64,000 bases of DNA from Phytophthora hibernalis. Its lineage: Eukaryota; Oomycota; Peronosporomycetes; Peronosporales; Peronosporaceae. The DNA lies in NCBI GenBank assembly GCA_012656075.1, contig JAAKBF010000339.1, positions 186,001-250,000 on the forward strand. Direction: 5' to 3'. This document shows positions 1-10,928 of the stretch, piece by piece (within the stretch, counting starts at the first letter, position 1; each line of letters begins with the position of its first letter). The translations under genes were made by a program, and so were the position numbers. A model generated the notes under the pieces. That model was not told the origin of the DNA. It saw only the letters and a program-made list of their open reading frames with translations, and searched no databases.

Positions 1-1024
1 TGTAAATTCCGGTAAAATTTGATGATCGTGGATTCTCCGCCAAATATGTATAGATGGCTCGACGTGATTGGCTCAAAAGTATTAAGTGCAAATTCGAGCG
101 CGGAATCGGCTGTGAAGAACTATTGTGGCTTGCTCGTATTTTGCCCCTCCAAAATACTGAATATTTCGCAGTCCGTTTTATATAAATCGTTTTTGGTCGT
201 ATTTAGTCGGTAGTCTATTTTGCTCTTTTGTCCTACTCTGAGCACATCGCCCCTCAAATCGCACTTCTTCACGCCACCCAAATCGACTCAGCTCCTCTAC
301 CAGAAACGCCCGACGCCCACTGCAAGGAGCCCACGAGTATGAGAGGCCCGGGATCCCACGAGTTTGAACCTCCTCCTGTTAGCAGTATGTGATTACCTAA
401 CAGTGGCTGCTTGTCCGTGTCAGTTTGAGATGGTTGCTGGAGAAGGCAAAGCGCGTGTTGGCGCCCCGACCTCCTCGCCATATGTGCACTACGAGCTGTC
501 AAGGCCCCCCTCTCCCCCTGTGGCCACCTGACGAGAGATGGTAAGGTGCACAATACCATTCAAAGCGTATGGTTCCCCGATGGTGGGTTTCCTTGACGAG
601 ATCTTGCATATGTGTTCTGGTATTGAATGCAGACTCAAGTGGCGACCAGGTGATATGTTTATCTACCCACCGTGATATCACTACAGTGATTACACAGTTT
701 GTCGGTGGTGTATGCTTTGCTTAGAGCCACACGTTCCGAACCATTTGGTGTACCGTTCCGAGAGCAGTTTCGAAGGCAACACGCGGCTCTGCGATATTGT
801 TAATACTCTGCCGCAATGATTTCAATTCAGTACAAGCTACTATACAGCTGCTGCATTGTATCAGTGGTGCTCGTCGGTGCTCATGATGATTGTTGTTATG
901 TGATCTTGTAGAATGCTAATGTTAATAAATCACTTCTGCTCAACCACTTCCCAAGTTGCTCTATTAAGCGAAGTTACCTGCTTTTAAAGTCGGAACTAAT
1001 TCCAAGTTAATCAACTCACCAACC
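1..1024. other. Left edge, no supported gene
   Basis: This stretch is AT-rich with many short overlapping reading frames on both strands. None has recognisable domains, codon structure or splice pattern. I see no terminal inverted repeat or RNA gene. It is best read as transposon-region background. Confidence 0.4.
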
Positions 1025-1896
1025 ATGTCTGCTCTATCAGGAAACATCCTCCCTCGTGTGCTGGAGGCTGTGTTGACAATTCGCGTCGGCGAGCCACATG
1101 GAACACGACGTGGGGGCTGGAAAAAGAGGTCATGTTCGACGTTGAAGACGGTTATGCGGTCTTCCGTGAGAAGTGTCTGGCGAGGTTTGCAGCACTTGTC
1201 GCAAGCACTGAGCTGGGTCAAAGACGCATTGAATTGCAAGAGGACTCGGATATCTACTTGAAGCTGGCGAAGAATGATAAGCAGGCCGACTACATGAGGT
1301 TATCGGCCAATACCTTCGCATCCTCCCTAATTCGGCGCTGGCGCCTTCTGACAAGGCGACAAACATCGCAGCATTCCGCTTCGACGCATTCCTCTACGTA
1401 GCGATTGTGGCCTACCACCTGCAAACTTTCACCGCGCGACACAAGGTCGTGTGGATCAGGCTCGGCTTCTGAGAATCGCCCATAAAGCCGCGAACGCTGT
1501 GCAGTTCGGGCCAATTGCTGCGCATCATTTGGACATTGTGAACGCTCGAAGTCCCGACAACGCTCCTTCGAAGTACCGGCGGATAACACAACCGCCCAGG
1601 CAATTGAGCTGGACCGACACCGCGCAGCACTCGAAGCTGACGTCGCAGCCCATGACCAGCAGCGCAACCGGCAAACAGCTACCATGACCGTCCAGTTAAA
1701 TGGTACTTGGGTTCCTGTTGAGGTTGACGTCATTTCGATGCGCCGCGCCATTGGGCTCCCCGACCACGATATTGTTACGGCAGACATCTCCCATGAACGA
1801 CTACCAGACATCACACCTACTAATCCTGAGCTTGAGGATGTCGATCACATTGATAGTGAGAACGAGCACCCACGCGAAGAAGAAGACCCACTCTAG
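1025..1896 (+). pseudogene. Uncharacterised broken coding region
   Basis: Two plus-strand segments read like protein. One (about 1132-1370) carries TELGQRRIELQED and SDIYLKLAKNDKQADYMRL. The second (1684-1896) has VQLNGTWVPVEVDVISM and an acidic Glu/Asp-rich C-terminus ending in a stop. They lie in different frames with a poor linker between 1400 and 1680, so this is either one gene with indels or an intron, or a decayed gene. I do not recognise the family. It ends about 40 bp before the stop of the convergent DDE transposase, so it may be cargo of that transposon or a separate relic. Confidence 0.35.
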
Positions 1897-1935
1897 CTTC
1901 ATCTTTAAGAAGAAAACAAATCCATGCCAATTCGT

Positions 1936-3018
1936 TTAGCTACTCCTACTGATCAAATTGTCGAACGTCTCATCCCGCAATGAAGTCCCTAAGTATCCGC
2001 AGTGCTGAAAAGTTCCGAAGCAGCCGTTTTGATCTCGTCTCGTGCAGTGCCGCATCGCCACGTCTAATACGAGCTCGGGGTGCAAAGGGAACACCAGGTT
2101 TGCCTGCCGCTGAAGCCATCGTTTCAGCAAGCCGAAGCAGGGCTCGATAGGATTCAGCTGAGGGCGGTACGGGGCAGGAAAGGAGTCGAACACCGCATGC
2201 ATGAACCACATCTTGGAGCTCAGAATACGCATGAATTTTTGCGTTATCTAGTATCACGATCGAGGGAGGCAAAGGCCACGGATTGAGATGCGGCACCACA
2301 TGTTTCATGAAAGCAGTATGAAACTTTGCTCGCGTAAACGTACCTTCAGTCCACTCCCACCCAAAGAAACCTCCGACATCTAGTGCCGCCATAATAGACA
2401 GCCTTTTGCCTCTTCGAAAAGGTAGTCGAACGATGGCGGGTGTGTTTCTTGTCGACCACCCGTACCTTCGGTATGCATGGCGGCCATCTTTGGCTGTCTC
2501 GTCAATAAAGCTGCGTAGGAATACAGCGCCAGAAGCTTGTCACGATAAATTTTGATCTCCGCAGGAACTGCTTCTCGGGCTGCTTTTGACAATACCTTTC
2601 GACTTAAATTGAGGTCAAAGTTTAGCACGCGGCAGATAGTCGACATTGAAACGTTTTGTACCTCTGGAAAATGTCTGGCAACGTAGCATCGCAGTTCCTC
2701 TATGTAAAACGTCGGGTGCATCTCCACATACGCCAAAACTGCCTTGAGAATCACTGGAGGCCATCGGACATGCTTCTTCTTCTCATTTTTGTCATTAACA
2801 ATGCCGTCGCGCAGGAAAAGCGAGTACCACCGTCGAATTGTACGCAGCTTAGGACCGAACAGCTCCGATACTTGCTCAACAGGAATGTCGTACACGTGGA
2901 GGAGAGCAACCGCCCTCCAGCGGAAGTCGTCCGCGTAAGTCATTGGCTGACTGAGTTGGATGAACAATGAACCGGCGCTGCTGGTGAATGGAGTCTGTTC
3001 TTTTCGGTAGCCAACCAA
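1936..3018 (-). mobile_element. Tc1/IS630-type DD34E transposase, apparently near-complete
   Basis: This is a cut-and-paste transposase. The N-terminus has a helix-turn-helix (WRAVALLHVYDIPVEQVSEL, then KLRTIRRWYSLFLRDG). The catalytic core reads FIDETAKDG (first Asp), IVILDNAKIH (second Asp) and RPQLNPIEPCFG (Glu). The second Asp and the Glu are 34 residues apart once frames are joined, which is the DD34E pattern. Three one-base additions restore a single frame: TTT near 2515 and TTT and CCCC near 2170. I did not find convincing terminal inverted repeats on either side. The element abuts the pogo-like element that starts at 3207. I am sure of the superfamily and unsure of the exact family and ends. 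Confidence 0.8.
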
Positions 3019-3206
3019 TTTTTGCCGAAGTAAAGCGTCAAAACTGATTTGTTTAGATATATCTGACCGGTTATAGCTCTTAGACCCACCCCTTTGGTGT
3101 TATATCGAGGCAGATGAAAATACAAACCGGACCTGTTACACATTTCGGAGCTGTCATTTCGGATATCGGACCCTCTGTTTTGCCAAAATATTTGCAAACC
3201 ACAATA

Positions 3207-4189
3207 CCGACTTCCTTGGCTTATTACGGTCACCCATGTACATGGTACAGTGTACCCACGCAAAAGCCCATGTACATGTGGGTACAAAATTACTGTAATA
3301 AAGCTGATAAAGTACGATTGTTTTGAAGCCTCGTGTTTCTTTTTAAAGCATCCATGTCGTCGCCAGACTCAACCACACCAACTTCCTGTCAAGAGCACAA
3401 TGGCGCTCAAGCAGACTGATCAGGTCGACAGCTACTACATTGCTATCATTTACTAAGTCGCCATAGCATTTTGAGTACCCACTGATAATCACGTCGCTCG
3501 TGAGGCCATTCCAAGCCTCGGCGAATGTGGCGGCAATATTGTCTAGCTCCTGTGGGGGTTTCTGTCCTTGGCAAGTGCGGGCTCTCATAGAGAGTTTGTG
3601 ACAAGCTTTGAAAGCAGTTGACCAGCTCCAGGAAGCCTTAAAGCCTCCTAAGAGTACTCCATGGCTACATCTAGAGCTTCTAATTCTAGCATCAAACTAG
3701 AAATACGAACTCCCTCCTTTCGTATATCGTTTGCACACACAACTAGCTTTGCTCAGCCTCAGGCGGCAATGCCGTACCTACACCACTTGGTCTTGCCTTC
3801 TTTTGTCTGATCCCTTTTTCTTCTTGCACAGTGCTTTCAGTTTCGCTCTGTCGCGGAGCCACGACTCAACCAGCTTTCTCCGGGAGGTGTAGGCGGTAGG
3901 CTTAGGTCTGGAAAGAACTCCCGTATCGCTTTCGCGATGTTAGGTGGGTCCCCTACTGAGTCCAGTATGCTGATCTTCAGCCGAGGGGTGAACGACGCGC
4001 GTCGTTTGCCGCGCATTGCCAAATGAATGGCGTCCAGCGCAACAGACCAGCGATAAAATTCAGTTATATAACCGTTTTATAATAAATATATTACACGACC
4101 GTTATAAGCAGAGGTCGACGAAAAATTATTATGTGATATGATTGGCTGACCGTTATAAATAGGCGATCGTAATAAGCCAAGGTAGTCGG
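3207..4189 (-). mobile_element. Pogo-like DNA transposon relic with 25-bp TIRs and TA target duplications
   Basis: The left end (CCGACTTCCTTGGCTTATTA, 3207 on) is the reverse complement of the right end (to 4189) with 2 mismatches. Both ends are flanked by TA (3205-3206 and 4190-4191), the duplication expected for Tc1/mariner/pogo insertion. The interior on the minus strand holds a transposase N-terminus at 4022-3837 (FTPRLKISILDSVGD, then NIAKAIREFFPDLS). It also holds a C-terminus at 3588-3343 (FAEAWNGLTSDVIISGY), typical of the tail of pogo/Tigger DDE proteins. The catalytic middle is missing or scrambled, so the copy is non-autonomous. Near the right end the motif ACCGTTATAA occurs more than once and may be a subterminal transposase site. 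Confidence 0.7.
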
Positions 4190-4373
4190 TACGCTGGTGC
4201 GTTCGTGTAGGGAGCTGAGCTTTGTGAACACCCGGAGTCTTACTGCAACATAATCCTGTGGGATGGGAAGTGGAGGGCGTGAAATCAAACCCAAAACTCA
4301 AGCCTATCCGATATTTGCGCATTCAGGAACAAACGGAAAACAAACCAATTCAACCCCCTGAAATGTTTACTTA

Positions 4374-5098
4374 TCCGTTCGCGCACAGTTCCGGACCAAT
4401 TTTGAGGTGCGTATAATTTCATTATAAAAATGATGCCATGTACCGCAGCGCTCACCATAAGAATAAGAAGCAATAGCTTAGTCCATAAACACCTTTGTTG
4501 CTGCCACTGCGGCATCACTACAGCATGAAAAATGCACTCGAATCAAGCAACTATTTCTTGCGCAAGTTTCCGGACCACCAACAGCGCCAACAGTCGCCCA
4601 TACAAAGTTGAGGTTAAAGAGGCCCTTTGACGCACTTTTTCATCATTTTGCATCGTTGTCCTCCTCTTGCAGGAGCCCCCCGAGCCTTCAAATGCTTACG
4701 ATTTTGCCCTGTATAGATCGACTCGGCTTTCCGCACTAATCAGCGCTGCATGCTGATGGCTACTGCCCCGAATGAGCAAGTTCTGGTGTGTTATGTGTGC
4801 ACTTACCACCATTATTGTGTGCCTTTTCTGCATAATAATCGAATTTAGTTGAAAACGACGCTTTCGCACCAATTGTGACCCTTGCCAACCTCGCTGCCAG
4901 GCCAAATCAAGTGTGAATCGAGTGTAAATGATACCATTAGATTCGTCTCGTCAGTGGCTGTCTAATGGTTGCTTCAATAACTCGATACGCGTTAAAAGGA
5001 AGCCTCAGCGATCGATTGAAAAAAGAGCTTTAAATAGAACTTGTATGGAATTGGGGTGGTTCGGAACTGTGCGTGGTCCGGAACTGTGCGCGAACGGA
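4374..5098. mobile_element. 725-bp TIR element (MITE-like), perfect 25-bp ends, TA duplication
   Basis: The first 25 bases (TCCGTTCGCGCACAGTTCCG and on) are an exact reverse complement of the last 25, and both are bordered by TA (4372-4373 and 5099-5100). A diverged extra copy of the end motif lies just inside the right arm (about 5059-5073). No transposase motif is visible inside, so this is a non-autonomous Tc1/mariner-type element. The identical ends suggest fairly recent activity. Confidence 0.75.
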
Positions 5099-5386
5099 TA
5101 CATCGCACTCGTTTCATAGGGGTGTCAGTCCCCCAGGGCTTCAGGTTTAGCGATCAGGGTGGCTAAAATAAATCCTGACTGCCATTTCAATTTTGTGCTC
5201 GAGAGGGCGATGACATCGATCCTCACAATCTCTTCGTGCAAAGGGATAGGGCTTTCAGGAGAATTATATTATAAAGGTATATAGAAATGACAGGTGCTTG
5301 TGTTGCAGTAAGGGCCTAGTGTTGCTATCAGAGCCTGTTGTGAAGTTGTACTTATGTTGTAAGAACGCCATCTTTGTACACGAGGC

Positions 5387-6434
5387 ATGCAGGAAGCCGT
5401 AACCAAGCAACATTCACATCCGAACACGGTCCTCCACTGTCTCTACGGGTTCTATAATCTTGGCTATTCGCGGAAGGAGCTTGCCCACGTGTACCACAAG
5501 TCCGAGACGACAATCTGCAACTGGATTCGCGTCTATGAAGCTACTGGGATCTTTGAACAAGCGCGGAGGACATCTGACAAGAAGTTCTCTTTCGATCACC
5601 GATCCTGGTTGTGTGAGTTTTATGGAAAGCACCCACAAGGCTACCAGGATGAAGAAGATTATGCAGGCTCATCACATCACGATATCAAAGTCTTCGATTT
5701 GGCGCATTATTCACGAGTACGGACTGACGTGAAATGTCCTTGAAAGACGGGCTATGCACATCAAAGAGCGCGATTTATTTCGCTTCGTTGATGAGCTGGC
5801 GCACATTGACTGGAGTCATCATAACCTAGTCTTCATCGACGAAGTATCTTTCAATAATCGGGGTATGATCCGAAAGCGCGGCTACTCACTCAAAGGACAG
5901 AAACTAGCAATCAGAGGTGACTTCCAGCGGAAACTGAGAGTGTCCATTTTGTCATTTATCGGTGTACGTGGGATGATTGACTACTTTGACACTCAAGGTA
6001 TTGTGAGTTCTATTCAAAACTGGATTGTCATTTATCGATGTACGTGGAGTGATTGGCTACTTTGACACTCAAGGTACATTTGACAGGGTTGAGTTTGTCA
6101 AGTGCTGTCGGGACTTCGTATACTCAAAGCGGGGAAACGTTCGTCGTTATCCTGGCTCACATTCCAGGTCGATTCTCGACGGGGCGTCTATACATCGACA
6201 CCCGGAGATCATTCTTTTATCAGAAGCATTGGCATTGTGCCTATATTCCTCCCGGCGTACTGCCCATTCTTCAACCCGATTGAATACATGTTCGAGCACG
6301 TGAAGAACTCATTCCAGCGTCACTACAATGAATCTAGCGGTCGAGACCTTCTACCATTTGCAGTTCAGACGTTTCGTCGTTTCCAGAAGTTAAACATGGC
6401 GCAGGTATTCGATCATTGCGGCTGGAAGATTTAA
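5387..6434 (+). pseudogene. Second Tc1/IS630-type transposase, broken
   Basis: The N-terminal helix-turn-helix reads YGFYNLGYSRKELAHVYHKS with TTICNWIRVYEATGIF. The DDE core shows NLVFIDEVSFNNRG (Asp), ILDGASIHRHPEI (Asp) and AYCPFFNPIEYMFEHVK (Glu). The last two acids are 34 residues apart after one T is added at the TTTT near 6212. There are frame changes near 5600-5700 and a stop after EYGLT (about 5730). A diverged internal duplication of about 50 bp (5949-6000 and 6028-6078) breaks the domain between the first and second Asp. The duplication makes this copy unlikely to be functional even after base-call errors are allowed for. Confidence 0.7.
5949..6078 (+). repeat. Internal 50-bp duplication with a 27-bp spacer inside the transposase
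   Basis: Two copies of TGTCATTTATCGGTGTACGT and following bases, ending in CACTCAAGGTA, differ at about four places. The spacer between them (about 6001-6027) reads TTGTGAGTTCTATTCAAAAC plus TGGATT. It closely matches the ends of the small element at 8765-8942, which suggests an insertion-excision or repair event. Confidence 0.65.
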
Positions 6435-6586
6435 GGAGTTTTTGATTCTAATGACCCCATGTCAACGGAGAAGCGGCTAGTACCGGATATATGGGAGAAT
6501 GATGAAGAACAAGACAATGAAATACGTTATTTAGTATTTAGAGAGAGAGGGAATACAACAACATCGAGTACGACTCGGACAACTAG

Positions 6587-8230
6587 CTAATCCTCATGTT
6601 CAAAATCGTCTAAGTTCTCCATTTGAAGAAGCGGATCGATGACGTCCTCGATAGGCACCAGCTCGAGGTCTTCAAGAAATGCGTCAATGACATTTTTCTT
6701 TGAAGTCAAGTTTTCTCTGTGAGCTCTCAAGCGTTGAACAAAAGCGTCCCAGTCTTACTGCAGAAGATCATTGTCAGCAAGGGCCCCGTTCACACAATCT
6801 AGTGCCATTCTTGCAGATCGTGTGAGGCTTGATAGTCTTTGCTCAACTTGCGAAGCTGGAGATCGCAATAGTTGAAGTATGTGGACTGGTGGGGGCACTG
6901 AAAGTGCCTCCCTCCAGGTGGAACGGTTCAGGTTCCTAGTGATATAGTTTGCCCACAACCGCCACGTCACCGTCGTGGCTTGGAAACTGGATCCCCAGTG
7001 TGCCTCTAGCTCTGCGGCAACTTCGCGAAGGAAATCTCAGCCGTAGCACCTGCCTGATCGGTTTGTTGAGGACGAATGCACGTAGCCTCAAATGTATCCA
7101 GATCCTTCGCCTTTGAAATCGCGGTACCATACTCAAAAATCAAGAGCTTGGCAGTTTTTCTTCTCGACGAAGCAAGCCATTGGTTCCAAGAAATTTCCGT
7201 CTTAGTGGTGTCGACGAGGTGCTTGTTTAGTTTGAGCTGCATCATCTTTAACCATTGTGCTTCTGCAGGAGTTTCGACTGACCAAATACCACTATGTTTA
7301 ATCGCTCGGCCTTTCAGGTGATGCCCAAACTGTTCACATTATTTGTGCACAATGTCCTGGAATGAAGATCCATTCGCTGCGAAGTCCTCTAGTGACTCAC
7401 CGGATGAATAGCGTTGACAAACAGTGGATTTTACAATTGGTTGGACCACCAATTGAAATTGATGTGATTCTGTATGCAACGATGCAGTTGATTCTGGTGA
7501 CTGTGATTGTTCGGGTCGATCAACAGTTTCTGCGGAGCGTCGAGCTGGAGCTGCATCTTGTGCAGTACTTGCTAAAGCAGTAGCTGGGGAGAGTCGTGCC
7601 GGAGGTGGAGCGAACGCGTGTCGATATGGAGCTGAAGTTGGCGAGCGTCGAGCTTGACCTGGACGTGGATGCGGAGAGCGTCGAGATTCAACTGGAGCCG
7701 ACGAGCGACGAGGTTGAGCAGGATCTGGCGATCGGTGAGATGGAGCTGGATTTGACGAGCGTCGAGCTTGTTCAGGAGCCGGTGAACGTCGAGCTAGACC
7801 AGCAGTCGGCGAGGGTCGAGCTGGAGCAGGAGCCGTTGAACGTCGAGATCGAGTAGTAGCCGGCGAGCGATGAGATCGGGATAATGCCGAACTGGACGTT
7901 GAGCGTGTGCTAGCTGGGGCCTCAGGTGGTCTGGTTCGGGAAGGTGAAGGTGTACGCCGTCTATAATAGATAGGCTTGCCGTCCAAGCATCTGGCGATGA
8001 TGTATTTGTTGGCGCTCGAACGCGTTCAGGATATGGCGATACACGCACCGATCGTTGTGATACTCGCGTGCGACCATTGCGCGTACCATGAGAGGGTACA
8101 CCTTCTTGTGATGCGGGCGTACTTGTTGTCCGAGGTGATACACGAGTTTGGGCACCCATACTTTGCGGCCCACTAGCTTCTTTGCCACTGGAGTGTTCTG
8201 CGGGTGTTCTGGGCGTAGTGGAAACCTTTG
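6587..8230 (-). CDS. Orphan Ser/Arg/Pro-rich protein gene, frame-interrupted
   Basis: Reading leftward, the 5' part (8230-7340) encodes a low-complexity region of RRSP, RRSS and SPAP units, for example QARRSSNPAPSHRSPDPAQP. It contains a conserved-looking island RCLDGKPIYYRRR near 7990. The 3' part (7300-6587) has non-repetitive, helix-rich sequence (TEISWNQWLASSRRKTAKLL, WRLWANYITRNLNRSTWREA, SKKNVIDAFLEDLELV). It ends with an acidic tail NLDDFEHED and a stop at 6587-6589. At least four frame changes interrupt it; most look repairable by one base. The start is unclear. I recognise no family. The Arg-Ser content resembles nuclear RNA-binding proteins, but that is only composition. It may belong to a mobile element, given the neighbours. 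Confidence 0.45.
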
Positions 8231-8399
8231 ATATGTAATGTTTCCTTATGATATTGTGAATTCCGGCTAAATTTGCCGAATAAGGTCTATTGCGTTGGGT
8301 CGATCTTTGTCAAAATCCAAGTCAAATCACTTGTTTTGGTTGTTCTGTTAAGTACGACTCCGACTAGGCAATCGTTCATCCTATTAAATATGGCTCGTT

Positions 8400-8743
8400 C
8401 TAGTGGTACAAAACGAGTCTACTGAAACTTAATATTTGTGGAGGTTATGTATGATTTAGAGTCTTTTTCTACATCGTATAAACTTTGAAGTCGCCTGGAG
8501 GACGGATGTCATCTTGCTCCAAATCATAAAAGTCGGAGATGCCGACAGGAAAACTACACCCGAGCCTCACCCTTGAAAACCCTGAGAGCGGTGACTCAAC
8601 CCTAAGCCGAGCTAGGTGTGACCCTGCTTGGTCCTGGGTTTAAGCCCGCGTGCTGCGCACACGGATCTTTAAACCGCAGGCGTTGTTTCGGCCTGCCGAG
8701 CGAGCCCCCTTTATCCCGGGGATGTGTTGTTTTGTACCACTAG
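8400..8743. mobile_element. 344-bp element with 15-bp inverted ends
   Basis: CTAGTGGTACAAAAC at 8400-8414 is exactly inverted at 8729-8743. There is no coding potential inside. The target duplication is not clear because the ends themselves finish in the palindrome CTAG. It is probably a MITE. Confidence 0.45.
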
Positions 8744-8764
8744 TCAGTTCCATTAAATATTGTG

Positions 8765-8942
8765 AGTTCTACTCAAAACTTTAACGAATCGAACAATGAT
8801 TTTAATCGCCAGGGGTCGATTAAAATCGACCCCGGCAAACCGGCGGCGAATCGTTCACTTGGCTTTACTATCGGGGCTGATAGACAGGCCGTAGTTGGCC
8901 AGATCTATTAACGAATCGAACAATCCAGTTTTGAGTAAAACT
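8765..8942. mobile_element. 178-bp MITE with 16-bp ends
   Basis: AGTTCTACTCAAAACT at 8765-8780 pairs with 8927-8942 (15 of 16). The inside carries TAACGAATCGAACAAT twice in direct orientation, near each end. A central hairpin at about 8814-8835 has 10-bp arms (GGGGTCGATT) around AA. No reading frame is present. A fragment of the same ends sits inside the transposase at about 6001-6027. Confidence 0.55.
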
Positions 8943-8980
8943 GCTATGCTGCCAAAAGAGAACCACAAACTACTGAAAAG

Positions 8981-10032
8981 CTAGTTTTCCATCACGATGC
9001 GGTAGCGCACACTACCGTCGCGAACCATGTTGAGGCCGTCGTTCACCTTCGCCATCGGCAGCTTCTGAATGATCGGGCGCACGTTCGCCTTGGCCGCCAG
9101 CTCCAGCATGTCCTTGATGTCCTGGATGCTGTGCCACGAATGCGCAGTGCGCGCGGCACGATGAGGAACGGGCTGAACTTCACACCGTCGTTCGGGATGC
9201 CGACCATGATGAGCGTGCCACGCTTGCGCACCAGACTCAGGTACAGGTCGTACGGCATGTTGTTGGCGTCAGCGGTGAGAAGCAGGAAGTCGACGCTACC
9301 CGCAGCCTTCTTATGGTGCTCCGAATAGCTCAGGTTGTAAAACTCTTCGGCACCCAGCGACAAGATCTCCTGCTCCTTGTTAGCAAAGCGCGAGAAGGCA
9401 ACGGGTGTGGCACCCAGCGCACGGATGAACTGGATGGCGATGTGACCCAGGCCGCCGATGCCGATAACACCGACACGGTCACCAGCCTTGACACCTTCCT
9501 GCTTCAGAGGCGTGAACACCGTGGCACCGGCGCATAGGAGTGGGGCAGCCACGTCAGACGGCAGCGCGTCGGGGAGCTTGAAGGCGTAGTTACTGTCCAC
9601 GCGCACGTAGTCGGCGTACCCACCTTGCGCCTTGGCGCCGTCGTTGTAGGCGCTGTTGTAGGTCCAGACGACGTGGTCGCACACAGCGTCCTCCCCAGCG
9701 GTGCACTCGCGGCACTTGTCTTGGGGGTCGCGGTTCAGGCAGGCCCAGACCTGAGCACCGACGCCAACACGGTCGCCAACAGCGAGGTTCTTGACGCTCG
9801 GGCCGGCGAGAGTCACCTCGCCGACGATCTCGTGGCCAGGGACGCACGGGTACGGACCAGGGCCCCAGCCTCCGTCGATCGTGTGCAGATCCGTGCCGCA
9901 GATACCGCAGTGGGAGATTTTGACCTCCACATCCTCAGCACCGAGAGGACGCGACTGGTACTGCCACGGCTTGCACTCGCCAGTGCTGTCGTGGGCGGCG
10001 TAGGCGTTGACGGTTCTTGGGGCAGTCGACAT
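8981..10032 (-). CDS. Zinc-dependent alcohol dehydrogenase, cinnamyl-alcohol dehydrogenase type
   Basis: This is a cytosolic NADP-type medium-chain dehydrogenase that would interconvert alcohols and aldehydes. Catalytic zinc ligands are visible in HCGICGTDLH and GHEIVGEV. The structural-zinc cysteines lie in DKCRECTAGEDAVC plus the upstream ACLNRD cysteine. The nucleotide fold shows GIGGLGHIAIQFIRALG. The start is ATG at 10032 in front of STAPRTVNAYA. Near 9135 the frame changes. Adding one base (GGCAC) restores the expected C-terminus QDIKDMLELAAKANVRPI and RYRIVMEN, with a stop at 8981, giving about 350 residues, the usual family length. An oomycete initiator-like sequence lies upstream. 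It is the only clearly ordinary gene in the left 27 kb. The exact substrate cannot be read from sequence. Confidence 0.88.
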
Positions 10033-10083
10033 GGTGCAATGGGTGAGCTTGTTTTCAAATGTGCTTGGTCAGAGGTGAATTCG

Positions 10084-10090
10084 AGAATGA
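10084..10090 (-). promoter_or_regulatory. Oomycete Inr-like element of the alcohol dehydrogenase gene
   Basis: On the minus strand TCATTCT fits YCAWTYY and is followed by CGAATTCACC. That is 15 of 17 positions of the joint Inr plus flanking consensus. It lies about 55 nt before the ATG, a typical oomycete distance. Confidence 0.5.
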
Positions 10091-10546
10091 GTTTCTAGTT
10101 CCAGCTCGAACACCTTTGAAGGTGTAGCACACATGCTGTCACGCGTGACTCTTATGTAATTCAAGATGACGGTGTTCGTGGGATCTGTCGAGGTATTAGT
10201 GACACTTTCGTGGATGTTGTAAAGAAGTGCTGTTTATAATGTTACTTACAGTAGGTTCATTCGACACTATGGGCATATAACATTGGCCTTATACGATCCG
10301 AAAAGGACGGAACACTCGCAAACTGATTTCGATTACGGTGGGAGGTTGCATTAGGTGTCGAACGATAAATGTGCGAGTGACCCCTTTCGGGCGAGCTGTA
10401 GCGTCGACTTCCCCGTAATGTGCTGCATCGTATGTTACCACTGTCACCGCAATCAACGACTTCTAATTTCCTCGGCCGACCAATGCGCCGTACTTACCGG
10501 TATAGCATCACCAAACCAAGAAATACCACGGAAGGCACAACAGAGA

Positions 10547-10661
10547 CGTTCTCCGAGTAATGGTCCCACAGCAGCAGCCCCAGTACTTGACAGTGCATGT
10601 TGTTGTGCGCTTTTAAAGCAAGTACTGGGGATGCTGCTGTGGAACCATTACTCGGAGAACG
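10547..10661. repeat. Near-perfect 42-bp hairpin (fold-back element)
   Basis: The arms 10547-10588 and 10620-10661 (starting CGTTCTCCGAGTAATGG) pair with only 2 mismatches around a 31-nt loop. A further partial copy (GGAGAACGTTT) follows at about 10671. It may be a small fold-back transposon or a transcribed small-RNA precursor. No target duplication is obvious. Confidence 0.7.
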
Positions 10662-10928
10662 TATCTTTAGGAGAACGTTTCACACAGGGATAGCAGTAGC
10701 TTTGGTTAATTCGTGTCGGTAACTGAAACCGGTAGCAGAAGCCGATAACTGAAGCAGCCGATCGGGTCATGTCAATCTATACCGGTCGGGTCGGGTCAAT
10801 CTAAACAACGGTTTTGGAGGGGGAATTCAGAGTCATAAAAACGAACGTGGGGTCAAACATACAAAATGTCGTTTCACTGCAGAATACTTCAAGGTAAGGC
10901 ATAGCTAGCAGCTTGGAATGCTGACGTG

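Noticed and set aside
7362..7856. Acidic, repeat-rich plus-strand frames (VELDQQ-like)
   Set aside because: They are the antisense of the Arg/Ser/Pro repeats of the minus-strand gene; the repeat alone keeps them open.
8560..8720. tRNA- or SINE-like phrase (GGGTTTAAGCCC)
   Set aside because: No A box, cloverleaf or anticodon arm could be formed; it lies inside a TIR element.
10355..10693. 112-residue plus-strand frame
   Set aside because: It runs through both arms of the 42-bp hairpin, has no domain and the composition of chance sequence.
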